From: Undaria pinnatifida
Taxonomy: Eukaryota > Sar > Phaeophyceae > Laminariales > Alariaceae
Assembly: GCA_012845835.1 (NCBI GenBank)
Contig: JABAKD010000025.1
Span: 20,933,423-20,997,422 of the forward strand
Direction of reading: 5' to 3'
Length of the DNA stretch: 64,000 bases
Positions 1-12,500 of this stretch are shown here, piece after piece. A program made the position numbers and the translations under genes. The notes beneath the pieces are model-generated. The model did no database searches and was not told the origin of the DNA. It saw nothing but the letters and a program-made list of their open reading frames with translations. Position 1 is the first letter of the stretch. Every line of letters starts with the position of its first letter.

Positions 1-143
1 ACGCGGACGAGCGGGCCGGCTTGACAAACCTTCAGTCAATTGGCTTAGTTGTGACTGAAATCATATATGTTGCGGCGGCGGTTCCGATGACCACGGCGGT
101 AGCTCACACGAGAATCGACTTTGTCCGGCGTCAAAAGAGTCCA

Positions 144-318
144 CAGCAGACGAGGACCACAAACAGCAAACAAAAAGCAAGTGCATTTCGCCGAACAGAA
201 CGGAGATCTGGAAAAATCCGAAAAAAATCAGCTGAAAAAAAAAAAGAGGGATATCACAGAAGAACCCAACTCACCGCAGGAGGGTAGCGCTGCATCGGCA
301 TTGGCACCAACAACCTGA
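144..318 (+). CDS. possible last exon of a gene entering from the left
   Basis: Open frame ending at a TGA at 316-318, with a plausible acceptor (CCACAGCAG) just before 144. The tail is highly charged: it includes KKQVHFAEQNGDLEKSEKN, then a lysine run, and ends in an Ala/Ser/Pro-rich stretch (SAASALAPTT). Stop codons in the same frame before position 103 mean any upstream coding exon lies outside the window. No domain is recognisable. The overlapping frame from position 21 is also open, starts at TTG and reads as low-complexity basic sequence, so I prefer this one only on composition. The whole call may be wrong. Confidence 0.22.
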
Positions 319-1393
319 GTCACATAAACACGATACAGGAGCAGAAGCCGACGTGGGATGGGGTGGGGGACCGTAAGCGGGCGGTGGCCGGTGGACAGGA
401 CTTCGCTAAGCAAGCAGGACCAGGGCGCGAGAGAGCGAGTGTTTCGCGCGGGTGGATGTCAACCGGTACACCATACCCCTACGGGTTTAAATTTAAGAGT
501 CGTTTTATATTCATTATAGAAACAAAAAGGCTATTATTTTTACGTCCATACAGGCACACAGGACAGCTTACAGGGACATATGGGCGTCATGACAAAACAA
601 AATGCTGCTGTGATTGTGCTCACTTGCAGACCTAGCTCAGCTTCGCACACCATCGATATCGAGAGCTCTATCCCCCCCGCGGTAACTAGCAATGAAGGCA
701 GGTTGGTATACACACCACATCAGTGCAGTGCTTGCTCATGCGGTCAGCTTGCTGCACAGCAGTCAACAAGACAAGTCTGGAGAGACGTTCCGATATCTCG
801 GGTCGTGCGTACACAATTTGACGCTGCTATATAAAATAGAGGCTAATTTCGGTAAAACTTTGAGACGCACGGGTGCCGGGCGGCACCGACAGCAGTGTGA
901 GGCATCCCACCTTCTTTGCGCTCGTGTTCGCCACCATGCCGGAGCTGTCTCCTTCTCCGCAATCCTGGTGTTGGGTGTCCTGGCGGCAAAGGCTTCCTAG
1001 AATGACAACGTAACAGCATACGTCGTCTAAATGGAGTGCCGTGAATATGAAGGTGGGCATCGCATACCAGGGGATGGTAAGGCCCTCACGATCTTTCATG
1101 CAAGCCAACGAAGGTATTGAACTCCTGTCACCAACGAATGTGATTCCCATCGCAAGCCACCAGCCACCCCGACCAGCGACCTCTCTACTGCTGCGAATCC
1201 AATACCTACACAACGCAGCTTGCACTACCACCCTCTTTCTCCTCTATTGCATTTTGCTCTTCTTCCGTTGTTTCAGCTAGCAGTGCGGTACAGCTATCAT
1301 TCCCCACCTACCCTGTTTACTGCTGTCCTCCTCCTCGGCTTCCTTCTTTCTCCAGCCCCCTCGCGGCGAGCCTGTGGTGGTGGCCGTTCGGGC
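319..1393. other. intergenic / 5' region of gene 1
   Basis: No convincing exon is seen. A TATA-like TATATAAAATA lies at 828-838 on the + strand, about 560 bp before the first ATG of the mitochondrial-type gene. It could be a core promoter element only if a long 5' UTR exists. Sequence just before the ATG (1230-1390) is pyrimidine-rich. ORFs here are short and start at non-ATG codons. Confidence 0.3.
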
Positions 1394-4300
1394 ATGTTGC
1401 GCTCCGCCGTACGCTTGCGGGGAGGCGGCGCATCAATAGCACGCTGCAGCAGTAGAAGCAGCAACAGGCCCACCACCACCAACGCCTCCGTAGGTCGTCG
1501 ATTGCAGTCCCTCGCGCAACAACAGCGTGGCAGCCTCTGCGCCCTCGCGAACCGCAGCTACAGCAGGGGCAGCGATACGGATGGCAGGTGGAACACGACT
1601 CCCGGCCATCCTCATGCCATCCCACGACGATATCATCGCCGTTTGTCCAACGTATTACTCCCTGCCAGCAGCTCCTTAGGTGGTGGTGGTGGTGGTGGTG
1701 GTGGCGGTGGTGGCAAGGTACTTGGTGGCTTCAGGAGGGTCGAGGCAGAACATCAGCTTGTTGCGGGAAGCCGAAGACAGCTGACTACGAGGCGAGGCCT
1801 GCCTCCACGGCGGACGTTGCCAGAAAAGATTTTCGCCGGCGCGGTGATGGTGGTGCTTGCCGCGTGGGGGCTCTTATTCGGAGGTGGGTGGTCGGTGTCG
1901 TGTGTCGGGTGGCAGATGGGTGTCGCTACTGTGATGGTGCCTATTGGTCGGGAACCGGGAGGGAAAAGAGATATTTTCTCGTTATGCTTGCCCTTTGAGG
2001 GGAAGCTACTGCTGTAGTAGTAACGCTCGTTGGCTGCCGGCTGTCGTGCTGTGATGTGGTGATGCTTTGTGCAAGAAAAAAAAGCGTCACGAGCACTGTC
2101 GTAAGCGCTTCTGATATCTGGTACCGGGGGGGCTACTGCTGCTGTAGTGTGTCAGATGTTCTTCGACCGATGCTTTCTTTGAATTCGATACCTGGTATGA
2201 GAGAGGACTCTCTTGATACCAAGTGTGTGGATTCACGAGCTTTCGCCGTTTCACGGGCGGCGAGAGTAACTGAAGCTGTGTTCCACGCGTTAACCTTGGC
2301 GCTTACCGCTAAGTACGGCCGTGGTGCTCGCGACACTCCGACAGCGATAATATATAATAGTGCAAGAGCCGTCCATGCCGCCGCTGCAATTCCCACCCAC
2401 CCCCGTCTCCAACGTCGCCTCCTTCCCCACCACCCGCACCATCGCCTAGACCTAGCACCACGCGTATAGCAAACCCCTACATCTATGCGACCTAAAGCCC
2501 TCCCCCCCCGCCCCCGCCCCCCCCCCGCCACATTCCCCCCCCTCCCCCACAAGAAATATTTATAGTTTCCACGCACAAATTGACCTGCCCCACCCGTCCC
2601 CTTCCCCCCCTCCCCCCCTCCCGCCCCTTTTGATCAAAATCAGCCCCCCACGTCCTTAAAAACTCCGCCCTCCCCTCACCGGATATTCAACTTACAGGAT
2701 TCACTTGATAAACTGATGCATTTCCTTCCACAGCTGTCAGATTTTGTCCCCCTCAGAAACGGGTTTTATAGTTTCCGCGCACAGACTGCCTAACATCACC
2801 CTGTTGACCCTGATAGCTACACTGTAGTTGCAAGGGGAGTCGCCGACCTATATCCTTAATGAGGACACACAACCCGTAATACGCGCGATCGGAGTATCAC
2901 ACACAGCTTGCAAAGATGAGTTTCGACAAAATATTCGATCTCACAGCTGGAGTGTATTTTGATTTTTATAATATAATAGTGCAACGCTCCCTTAATTGTG
3001 GCGTCGACGGCAGGACTCCTAACCTGCTCGTGAAACTTTCGGCATGTACGCATAGTACTACCCGTGTATCCCAGCACTGCGTGACAGATGACTCTAGAAT
3101 GATCCAAACACCTACAAGTATGACACCATTAAAAGTATACGAATAGCTGTGGAACAGGAGTACCAGATTGAAAGGATCATAATCCACCCAACCCCCACCC
3201 CCGTACAACCTCCGAACCACGACGACGTGGTTTTTGATTGAGCACACCCGGCCGTCGGGAAGCCGCTTCCGGCTCGGCTTCCTCCTTTGGCGCCGTCAAC
3301 CCCAGCTCCACGACGGAGAAGCTGAGAACATTTTTTTCGCTCAGTCAAATATGAGCGTCCACAACCTTTCATAGTTTTTTGTCCGGGGAGCTGAGGTCGA
3401 CCGGGCTAATGGTGGAGGTGGAGTCGGACGCGACGTCCCGGAGAGTCCGGTGTGCTCAATGCTGTAGTCGTCCGGGGTTCGCGCGGGGTACCCGGGTGAT
3501 AAATCCGGCGGTTGTTTTGGGATTTACATTATCACCCTGGTGGTATACTGCACGGGTGTGATATGCAACGTCTCGGGCGGTGTACACGGTCACATGTACT
3601 CGGTGTGCGGGTATACCGCTAGCATCGCCTCCCTACTACTCCATACCCTCCAGGGTCAGAAATAGGCGAAAAGGCTCTCGGATGCATAACAAAACAGTCG
3701 GAAGCACACAAAGCGGAGGAGTTGCTGCACGAAAGAGGCGAAAAATAACTAGTACGCCGAAGATCCACAGGCGTGAGAGCGCCAGTTTTCTGGCAAGGGC
3801 AACGCAATGCAAGGACTCTACTGTTGTTGTAGAGCCTTGGCCTGCTGTCACTGTTGCGTGGTTTTATACTAGGAAGTATGTACATAACGAGGGAGGACAT
3901 GATACCAGGTACGATGCAACCTACCACCGTCATAGCTACATGCGGTAAAGAGAGAGGGCAGCCACATGATACCCGCGCTACCCGCTACACTTTCATGTTC
4001 ACGTTCAGGTTTAGCGTTTCGGTGACGTCCAAAATCGTCCCATGTTGACCAGGTAAGCAGCGGTACAAAGTAAGACATGATGCCCAACCATCAGCAGGAG
4101 TGGAGCCAGTGCAGGTGTTTCCGTGTGTTCCGGTGGCTTTAGATTCTGCTTGTTGTGTACGTACTCGATTGCAAGGGGAGTCCCCATGTCCTGATATCCT
4201 CATAATGCGTGGCCAGGTTTTGACAAGGGAGCTTGTGCTCGGAGAGGCCTCGTGTTCTCATAGGCAGACGTCTGGGATCTAATAACAAAAAATACTCTCG

Positions 4301-7300
4301 TGACTATTATTATCCAGCCGTGAGATCAACTTTTCGTCGAAACTCATCTTTGCAAGCTGTGCGTGATACTCCGATAGCGTGTGTTACTGGGTGTGTGTCC
4401 TCATAAGGTTGTTGTTGTTGTTCTCACATTAACTCGCATAATCAAGTCCGTGGTCACAGGACAGGCTCCAGTCACTCTGGAGCTGAGGAATACCCCAGGG
4501 AAAACACACACACAACCCAAGGTGGTACACGCATATATCACAGCTGACGCAATTCATGCCTCCACCAGAAACATATAAAAGTGAAATCGGGAGTCAGTCT
4601 ACGATGTACCAGGTCCAGGCCGGTGCATACGTCTCACTACTCACGCCTGGAGAAACCAAATATTCCGATTGCCACCCAAGGAAGACTACCACGTATATAT
4701 TACACGTAGTATCTATCACCACGCATACGCACGATAGGCATAAGTCAATTGGAGAAAAAGAAACAAAGAAAAGAAAAGAAAATAAAGGAAAGGGAAGAAA
4801 AGAGAAAAAAAAACGAAACAAAACGAAAAAGGCAAGCAAAGACAAGAAAAAGACAAGAAAAGCAAGAAAAGACAAGACAAGAAAGCAAAGAAAGAAGAAG
4901 AGAAGAAAAAAAAAAGAAGAAAAAAAAGGAGAAAAAGAAAGAAAATTGTCATACTATCAGACCCTAGGAACTGGCTAAGGATGGCATTGGGCTAACAGAG
5001 GTTATCACGTCCATCATCAATGGCACCTGGGAGAGAACGCAACATGGCGAAGAAGTCACGGCGGTCTTATGCTATCTTGTGACGGCCATTAGAAGGCCCA
5101 CAACGTTCAATACGATGATGGCCAAACCCAGACTTCAGTCTCTTGGGCATGACGCTACTCCTTCTCCCCTCCCCCCTTCCTCCTTTTCCCCCTCCCCCCT
5201 CCCCCCCTCCCCCCCTCCCCCGGTCCCCTCCCCGCCCCCCCCCCTTCCCCCTCCCCCCGGCCGCTTAGAGATGCCAACGGTGGATGGCGCTGCCGCAGCC
5301 TTTGCGCGTCGCTCTGCAGCTTTGCGTCTCTCCGTTTCATGCCAATTCCGCATGAACAACTCGGCTCCCTCCTCTACTCTTCGAAACCTTCTGCCAGCCT
5401 TCTGAGCAGCCTTTCGCCATCCTTCGAATTTCATTCCAAAGACCGATATATCCTCTTTCAGATGATCCATCCAGTCTTTCTCTTGCCCCCCTGAGTAGCC
5501 CTTACCCCCAACAAACTCCCCAAACATCACCCTCTGTGGCAGACGCTCCTCGCCCATACGTGCCACGAATCCCGCAAACAAAATCCTCCGTTTGCGCACT
5601 ATAGCCTCAACGCTCTCGGAATCTGTCTGGGCAAGCGTGTCGGCGTACGATAGGGTGTGGTCGTCCGTTTCCGCCATCCAAGGCATCGGAGGAGCATGGA
5701 GCGGTGAACCCGTCGTAGCCTGTCATAGTCAGGCTTCTTCGGGCTCCACGTCATGCAACCGTACAGCAGTGTCTCGACCACCTCAGCTTTCAGCAACCGC
5801 ACCTTCAACCGTAAACGCACACCCGGGCGATCATAGATTTCCATCTTGTACCGCTGGAAGCACGCCCAGGCCCTCTGAAGACGCCGCGTTATTTCAATGC
5901 TAAAAGGTGTAGATGGGTGACTCCCCTTAGAACTAGCTTGTACCAGGGTCGACAGGGTGATGTTAATCAATCTGTGCACGGACACTATGAAATCCGTTTT
6001 TTAGAGGGACGAAATCTGACGGCTGTGGAATGCACCTATTCATTTTGTTTATCTTCTATATAGTCGTATGACCGGTGAGGGGAGCGGGGCGGGTAACGGG
6101 GGGATAGGTCGCGTACATGAATAAGAGCTTACTGCACGCGTAATGCTATTATAGTAGGCGACGGTGGGGGTGGCGGGGGTGGGGGGGGGGGAGATATTTG
6201 AAACTTGAAGACCATATGAATGAAATGGAGCTACTGCATGGGTGGCTCGAAAGGTGAAGAGATGACGTCACCTGTCGGGCGGTGTTTACAACTCAGGCCG
6301 ATCTGGATTTTTGGTGGAACGGAAGTGGAAGAAGGGGGAAGGGGTTGTTGGGGTTGTTGGGGGCGAGGTTGTTGTTGGTGGGGGGGGGGGAGGGAGAGTG
6401 GATGGGAGACTATTATACAATGTTTTGGTTGTATTTATTTATTTACACCCAATGGTAAATGCATTAGTCTGAAGTTATATGATGTGATGCCAAGGCCGTA
6501 AAAGTTCGCACGACCGACGCTTGAAATTCTCAGCGTCCGCAGCGGTTGAATGTCAACTCGCCACCCCGTTTGGTCAGTGATTAAGACTAAAATTTTGGCT
6601 GAACTTGAACTGCCTTTAACTTGGTGTACACATACGACGTTTTACAGCGTATTCATAGCTCCGCCCACAGCAGCAGCAATAGTGATGGTGCAAAAGTTGG
6701 ATGGGGTACAGATATGACATATGTATACATCGTTCGACAAGCCAGAACCCCCCCGCGCGCCATCTACATGCGCTTTTACGCGTTACACACGTCTCTGTCC
6801 TCCCCTCTCCTCCCCTCTCCTCCCCTCCCCTCCCCTCCCCTTCCTTACATTCCCCTACCTTCTCCCCTCCACCCCCCCCCACCCTCACCACCCCTTTCTG
6901 TATCCCCCGCCACAACAGCGGTCACCCTGGTCCTGCTCCCTTTCATCGGTATCGGCCTGTTCCTGCTGCGGCGAAACTTCCAACGTGGCGGAATATCGAG
7001 GGAGTTAGTCTCGAAGGTGGCCCGCAAGATGGCGGAACGTCAAAGCCAGCATCCAGCGGGTGGTGTCGGTAGTGGTGTCGGTGGTGGTGGTGGTGGTGGT
7101 GGTGGTGGTTTGGGCCCAATGGGGGAGTGGATGCATCGGGCCCCAACGCAGGGCGTGATGTCGTCGCTTTTGGCGCGGATGCTAGGGGGCGGAATTCGCG
7201 GCATGGAGCTCGTCAGCGTACTCCGCAGGTGATTTATTGTGTTCCAGGTACGTATTTTCTTGTATGTGGTGTTTTGTGTGTCTGTTTTTTGTATGTTCTT

Positions 7301-8337
7301 GTGTTGGCTTGTTTGTTTGTGTGTGTAGCGTTTTGACTGGCATGCTAATTGCCCTGTTGTGTGTTTTGTGTATGTGGTATGTTTGGTGTACTATATGTTT
7401 TGTGTGTGTCGTGTTTTTTGCGTTTACTTGTGCTGTGTGATGGATGAAGAATGCGAACCGCCTCCTATCGCCGGCAACCACACCATTACCAACAACCGCA
7501 CCGACCCGCACCCACCCACGCCAATACTCAGCGAGGTAAAACGACGGGCCCTGCGGCACCCAGGCCTGTCGAGCGCATTGGGGGGAGACATCGGCGCCTT
7601 CACGGACGTCGAAATGTCCACCGTGGGCACATCGGGCGGCACCTTTGGCTCCGTCGGCAGCAGCGGCGGTAGCGGAGGTGGTATGAGGAGCGGAGGGCCG
7701 TCAAGGGTCATCAAAGCGAGGTTTCGGTTCGTTGGAAAGCGTGGGGGGGCGGGGTGGGCGGAGGTCAACGTGAGCGACTGGGAGGACGACGAGGGAGAAG
7801 ATGGGACCGGAGGGATAGAGTACGATCGCGTTTTTGGTGAGTTTTTTGTTTTTGTTTTGGAGCGAATTGGGACTTTTACTGTTTTATTTGTCAACCCGTC
7901 GTCGAAAAAAAACGAGACCCCTTTCGAGCTACCGAGAGCCAGGTTCTACGACCTACCGCCGACCGAAATGAATATATGCGTTTTTTCGAAATTCTCCGGA
8001 TCAACCAAAGGACACGCGGCCGACTAATCACGCAGCTTGCCAAAAGCGGAGTATCGACCACTCAAACGGTCAAACTCACAGCTGACGTGTCGTATTTCTA
8101 GGACTGTTATCACACAGGACTCTTTCCCTTTTGTATTTTGCCCCCTTGTCTTCAGTAACATTGGACAACGGGAAAAAGTTCGACCTGACACCCGACATCG
8201 CTAGCGGCGACGGTGGCGGAAATACCACATTCTCTCGCAGGGGAGGACGCCCTGCCACGTCGGGGAAAGCGGGAGGGAAAGGGTCAAGGAAGGAGGGGGG
8301 TGGGCGGCCGGTGGAAGCGGAGTTCCGCGACAAGTAG
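1394..8337 (+). CDS. predicted mitochondrial membrane protein, Tim21/Coa1-like
   Basis: Join of 1394-1883, 6919-7228, 7532-7836 and 8156-8337; 1287 nt, 428 aa, TAG stop. All introns are GT-AG (donors GTGGGT, GTGATT, GTGAGT) and each join keeps frame. The N-terminus (MLRSAVRLRGGG, rich in Arg/Ser/Ala, almost no acid for 60 residues) is a classic mitochondrial presequence. A poly-Gly run follows. Residues about 146-181 form one 35-residue hydrophobic stretch spanning the exon 1/2 join, enough for one long or two short membrane helices, followed by RRNFQRGG. The C-terminal part has ALRHPGLSSALGGDI, then KARFRFVGKRGGAGWAEV and VTLDNGKKFDL. This order (LG motif, beta-rich F.VxGxxGxG, dG) resembles the Tim21/Coa1 (DUF1783) cytochrome-oxidase assembly family. 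That assignment is from pattern memory and is tentative. Intron 1 is 5 kb and holds an inverted-repeat element plus an antisense LINE fragment. Confidence 0.62.
2480..2660. repeat. C-rich low-complexity tract in gene 1 intron 1
   Basis: Long runs of C broken by single G, A or T on the + strand from about 2503 to 2625, followed by AT-richer sequence with two similar phrases (TATAGTTTCC.CGCAC near 2562 and 2770). Apparently non-coding. Confidence 0.5.
2826..4408. mobile_element. inverted-repeat (foldback-type) element, copy 1
   Basis: The left end (2850-2955) and the right end (4300-4408, reverse complement) match over about 100 bp. Both contain a GGACACACA-type outer part, the core AGTATCAC.CACAGCTTGCAA, GATGAGTTTCGAC.AAA and an inner GATCTCAC.GCTGG. 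The roughly 1.35 kb between them has no transposase-like ORF, so it looks non-autonomous. A short direct echo of the left flank (GCAAGGGGAGTC) occurs at 2830 and 4171. The outer right end touches the 3' end of a LINE fragment at 4409. The element lies inside intron 1 of the mitochondrial-type gene. Superfamily is not assigned. Confidence 0.6.
4409..5985 (-). mobile_element. 5'-truncated LINE (non-LTR retrotransposon), copy 1
   Basis: On the - strand, 5985-5599 encodes the C-terminal part of a LINE reverse-transcriptase polyprotein (LLKAEVVETLLYGCMTW, then DRLRRVHRSMLLRCLGW). The reading continues in another frame from about 5660 to 5135 (RKRRILFAGFVARMGEERLP, GGQEKDWMDHLKED, FEGWRKAAQKAGRRFRRVEE). 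A frameshift near 5655 therefore breaks it. A Lys/Ala-rich then Gly-rich tail (the C-run at 5160-5265) ends the ORF. The 3' UTR carries a purine-rich block (4745-4945 on +) and ends in repeated AAC (TTGTTGTTGTT at 4411 on +). The endonuclease and catalytic RT core are missing, so this is a dead 3' fragment sitting antisense in gene 1 intron 1. Confidence 0.85.
5135..5985 (-). pseudogene. LINE reverse-transcriptase C-terminal remnant, frameshifted
   Basis: This is the coding part of the LINE copy above. Frame A (5985-about 5650) and frame B (about 5680-5135) are two halves of one protein. The sequence at the join reads LGWRKR in frame A and continues with TDDHTLSYADTLAQTDSESV in frame B, a typical post-RT region. 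It lacks the upstream RT palm motifs because the element is truncated at about 5985. It cannot encode an active enzyme. Confidence 0.75.
6060..6918. other. rest of gene 1 intron 1, low complexity
   Basis: Gene-free stretch with G-rich tracts (6150-6190, 6330-6400) and a strongly pyrimidine-rich block (6795-6900, CTCCCC repeats). That block runs into the acceptor CACAACAG at 6911-6918 and probably serves as its polypyrimidine tract. Confidence 0.5.
8025..8095. repeat. solo end of the inverted-repeat element family
   Basis: AATCACGCAGCTTGCC, GGAGTATCGACCACTC and AAACTCACAGCTGACG resemble the ends of the elements at 2826-4408 and 23956-24787. No partner end is seen nearby. It lies in the last intron of gene 1, about 60 bp before the final acceptor. 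Confidence 0.4.
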
Positions 8338-9199
8338 GCCGTATACATGAACGGGTGTACGCGGGGAGGGGGGGGCGGGGGGTCGGCGATGTGGATGAGT
8401 ACGACTCGTGGCCCGAAAAAAGTATCGGTTGGGGACATTATAGGCCTGGTCACATGTCGGACTGCCAATGACACGGGCCCTGCGGGTAGCGCGGCCTTGC
8501 GTGGGCATTGTTGAGGATATCGTACACCTAGTATAGGTAGGTCATTTGTCGGTCTCGGCCAAAGGCACAATCGCTATTATGCGTGGGCAGCTCCCCTCAG
8601 CAAGTGGCACCCCTTCATGTTTCATTTTGGACTATTTCATTCTGTCGGCGGCGCCTCATCGGCGCTTCAAGGGGAGGGAAAGCAGACTCGTCCTGGACCG
8701 CACAGGTGGGTCGGTGGGTGCGTGGATGGATTGATGGTTAAGTGGATAGGCGGGTGCCTCGGTGGTTTGTGGGTGGTGGAGTATTAACGTAAGTGCAGAC
8801 GCGAACTTTAGACCCGAAGCTGCGGTCGCCATGTACGCCAGGCGTGGGGCCTGATTACTGATATACGAGTACGGTACGGAGGTGTGATACTTATCACTGT
8901 ACAACGGTAGCAAGGTATGATACGCAAGTGTGATTCCTGACTTGGCGTATACTTCGAAGTATACAAATATATTAACACGGTACACGGTACGCAGTTGTAG
9001 TTCTTAATTTCGGTACATGAGTACTTGCACCGTAAAGGAGTGCGTTTACTGAGTTAGCTCTATGTATACGGAAGAACGGCGCTGCGGTCGAGCGCACCAC
9101 ACAAAGACATGTGGGGTGGGGGTAAGGAAACGCGCGCCAGAATAATAGGCGGGTCTCCAAGAGGCCCGCCCCCCCGCTCCGCTCGCCGACAGGGTGTCG

Positions 9200-9560
9200 G
9201 AAAGGGGTTGCCGTCCAGGAGTGACAAGGGGGGTGTGGCTCGAGACCCTCCCGCGCCCCCCTCACTTCAAGCGAGGCGGTACATATTATTTGTAGCACGG
9301 CTACTATTGATGTTGCTATTGATGTGCGGGTTTTATTGCTGAGATTATGTTCTACCGAGGATTGGGGGGGGGAGGGGAGGGTTGCCGTCGATGAGTGATA
9401 AGGGGGTGTGGGTCGAGACCCTCCCACGCCCCGCTGTCTCCCACACCGCGAGACGGTACGTGTTAATAGCACCGCTACACTATTTATGCTATTGAGGTTC
9501 AGATTTTGTTGCCGGTGTTGCGTTGTCGAGCTCTCTTCTAGCGAGACGGCATATAAATGC
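9200..9560. repeat. tandem repeat, about 173-bp unit, two copies plus a partial
   Basis: The phrase GTTGCCGTC..GGAGTGA.AAGGGG followed by TCGAGACCCTCCC occurs at about 9207 and 9380. Each is followed by GAGGCGGTAC or GAGACGGTAC, and by TATTGATG/CTATTGAGG and GTTTTATTGC/ATTTTGTTGC. A third partial unit with GCGAGACGGCATA lies near 9540. Confidence 0.6.
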
Positions 9561-12500
9561 GGCTACTAGCGAATTTTGTTGCTTTTTTTTGCTGAAGTAT
9601 TAGGTGGGGTGGGGTGGGTCTTCGTTTGACGCTGCTTGTTCGGTCGGACCAGGCTAGTGGGCGAGGTGGTTGCCATGCCCAGCAGTGACCCTGTCAAAAA
9701 TGTTGAACGATGCGCAGTTTTGGTGGTACATTCCGTCCAACCCCGTAAAAGAAACAATACGCTAGGGAACAGTTTGGCAACACCATGTATGGCCGCTGCA
9801 TTGCGACATGTTGCGATGGGTTTTTGCCTTGTACCAGGTGTTCACAGCGGGTTTGAAATTGTATCACCCACTTTCAAGCACGAAGAAGAAACACACATTG
9901 CGCGAAGACGAGAAGTTGGTATTCTATGGATCATTGTCCTAGAAGTGGTCTTCCATAGATCGTTGTCCTAAAGCAAGCTCCGGCCCGACTCGACGACTAG
10001 ACCACTACCGAAAACTGCAATAAAAAAATAGGTTGTTGCGCTGCAAAACAGCGCGTGATTGAGACTTCGCTACCCCCTGTTACAGCCACCCTCCCATCAT
10101 CTCGCTGACCCTCCGCTTCTCCGTCACGTGTCGTTCTCTCTTTCTCTCGCATTTTCTCTTTCTTTTCTCCCTCCTACTCGTGTATCGTTTTTAGGAGATG
10201 ACGCTGTCACGCACACCCTTGGGGTGGTGTGTGGGTCGTTGATCGGTGTTGACTGCTATTCACGCTTTGGGCAGGGGGTACTTAGCTTGAGGGCTGGGGC
10301 TGGGTGTGTTCTACACTAGTGTCGGTATAAAACTGGCGTTTAGTTTGTTTCGAGTAGAAGTTGAGCCAACATTTCTTATCTTATTTCAGCCGGTGTCCCC
10401 GGTGGTGTAGCAGGTGAACCTCATGCCTGCTACAGTCTATTCTGTGGGTTCATTTCTTCCCCCCCGAGTGTAACCTCGTACTCGTGTTATAGGTCTTCAG
10501 CAACTATTGACGAGCGGAAAGCGCGAGAGCGTGAGTTAGCAATTTGGATGGAAATCGCCAATCATCAAAAGCTGATACAAGAGTGGGAATGCTGAACGCC
10601 ATGCGCGATAAAAAGGAGGCCACGTAACGAGCGGGAGAAAGGTAGACACCTGTGACTGCGGCTGGTCCGGAAGGTCGCTAAGGGTAACACCGCTTTTACG
10701 GTTTGAGCTGGAAAGAGAAAGTGATGATACAACAATGTAATATAACGAAACTCCCAAATATCCTACGAGTGAGTGTTGTGGCCAGCTTTTACTGTGAGCG
10801 AACCGCCCGGAAAGGCCGAAGTGTGCGAGTAGGCACCAATGCGACAAGCGTTTAGAGCGTGTGTTGCACTCAGTGAGCGACGAACTTTCAGTTATAACCG
10901 AGGCAGGCGGGCTGGCGGGGAGGGCAGGGGGAAGTCTACCATGTGACCTCGGTTCAGAGCACGGCACTCTTACTGTGTCCGTGTTTTTTCATCCGCCGGC
11001 GAATTGGTAAAAAAATGTTTCAACCCCTTTTGAGATTTCAGCGGGAAAGAACGACGATTACAGCAGTATCAGCATCACAAAAGCAGTCTCGTTTGCTGGG
11101 GTGGGGTGTGTGTGTTCGAACTGCAAGAAGCTGTACGATACGCGCGCAAGCAGCACAGTGATGCGCGGTCTGATGCACGCTCTTCCAAGACGGATGGTAG
11201 GATCGCGCCTGTAGGGTATGTTTTTGGCGTTTATTTGTCTCGAAAGGATCAAGTACACCACGTTTCAACCTTTCTGACTGCGCAGTCAGAAGTTCCCCAA
11301 AACGACGGCAGCAGCACAGCATGTTCATTAAATATTAAATAGAAGGTGCATCAACCGATGACGTGCCGCCGTGGAACTGTCATGACGATATCATACGGCC
11401 GCCTTGAGTCGAGCCGTTTCGTAACCTGTGGCCTGTATGATGCGTACCTCGACAACAAAAAGTTGAAAGCAATATGGCCTGCCTCGACAATAAAGAAAGC
11501 ACGAGTACTCGAAACGAATCAAGTCCACCACAAAAAACTCTCCAGTGTTTGGCGGAGAGTCAGTCGCTCGAAAAACAGGCCCATACCAGGTATCCTGGGG
11601 CCATTTGCCAGGAATCTAGTTGGTGCCGTACACTTGCCTATCTTAACTTCTTCAGCTACGTACGCAGCGGGCGCTACGTAGTTCTGAATCGTAACAAGAT
11701 CGCTGACGACACTTTCCAATTTAAACCCTTCCCAAAAACCCAAAAAATAAAACAAAAAAAAGACAGTGCGAACCATCTTCGTACGACGTATTTTGACCGG
11801 GGGATGGCTCCTCAGCCGGCCTAGCCATTATTTGCATCTCGGAGCAACGCAAACGCTAAGGGAGCCTGTCGGCCAACGATCGCACCGCGAACGACCTGAC
11901 GCATCGCAACCGAAACCGTCCTGCCCACCAACCGTCACTTCGAAGAGGAATTACACCTTTGGCCTTTTGTGCTACTACATTTGCTGCTGTCTTTGTGCCT
12001 CTCCTCTTCGATTCGTCCCCTCGCTTTGTGCGAAAAAGACCGCCATGCAAAAACAGCATGTCTTTTTCCCTTTGTTATTGTCACCTGGCTTTCGCTCAAC
12101 ACAGATGTTGAATTGCAAGGACATTTTGACCCCGCCCCCCCCGGCGCTCCCCCTCCCCCCACCCCCCGCTCGCGCCCCCGCTCTCGGGAAGGTGGAATCG
12201 ACCTACTGGATCGACACCACATTTCTGCAGTGGTTCCAACCCAGAGACGCCTACCTAGTACGGTCGTACATGGTTTGCCAACGCAGCTTCGAGTAGCAGC
12301 CACACAAATCTCGTGGTGCTAGTGCTTGACCTATAGTGTAGTGGGACCCTTCTTCTATAGTGTGCTCTCGGGTTCATATGATTTCGAAATTCCGGTGTGT
12401 CCGAGCGCCCCCTCCCATCGCTTGCGGCACGTCCAGATGGCTCCGCAGCCTACTGTTATACCTGGTACTATACAGATTTGTCTTGCGGAGTGCGAGCTCA

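Noticed and set aside
7440-7531. Extension of gene 1 exon 3 upstream to about 7441
   Set aside because: The frame is open there, but only the acceptor at 7531 after a pyrimidine-rich run keeps phase with the donor at 7228.
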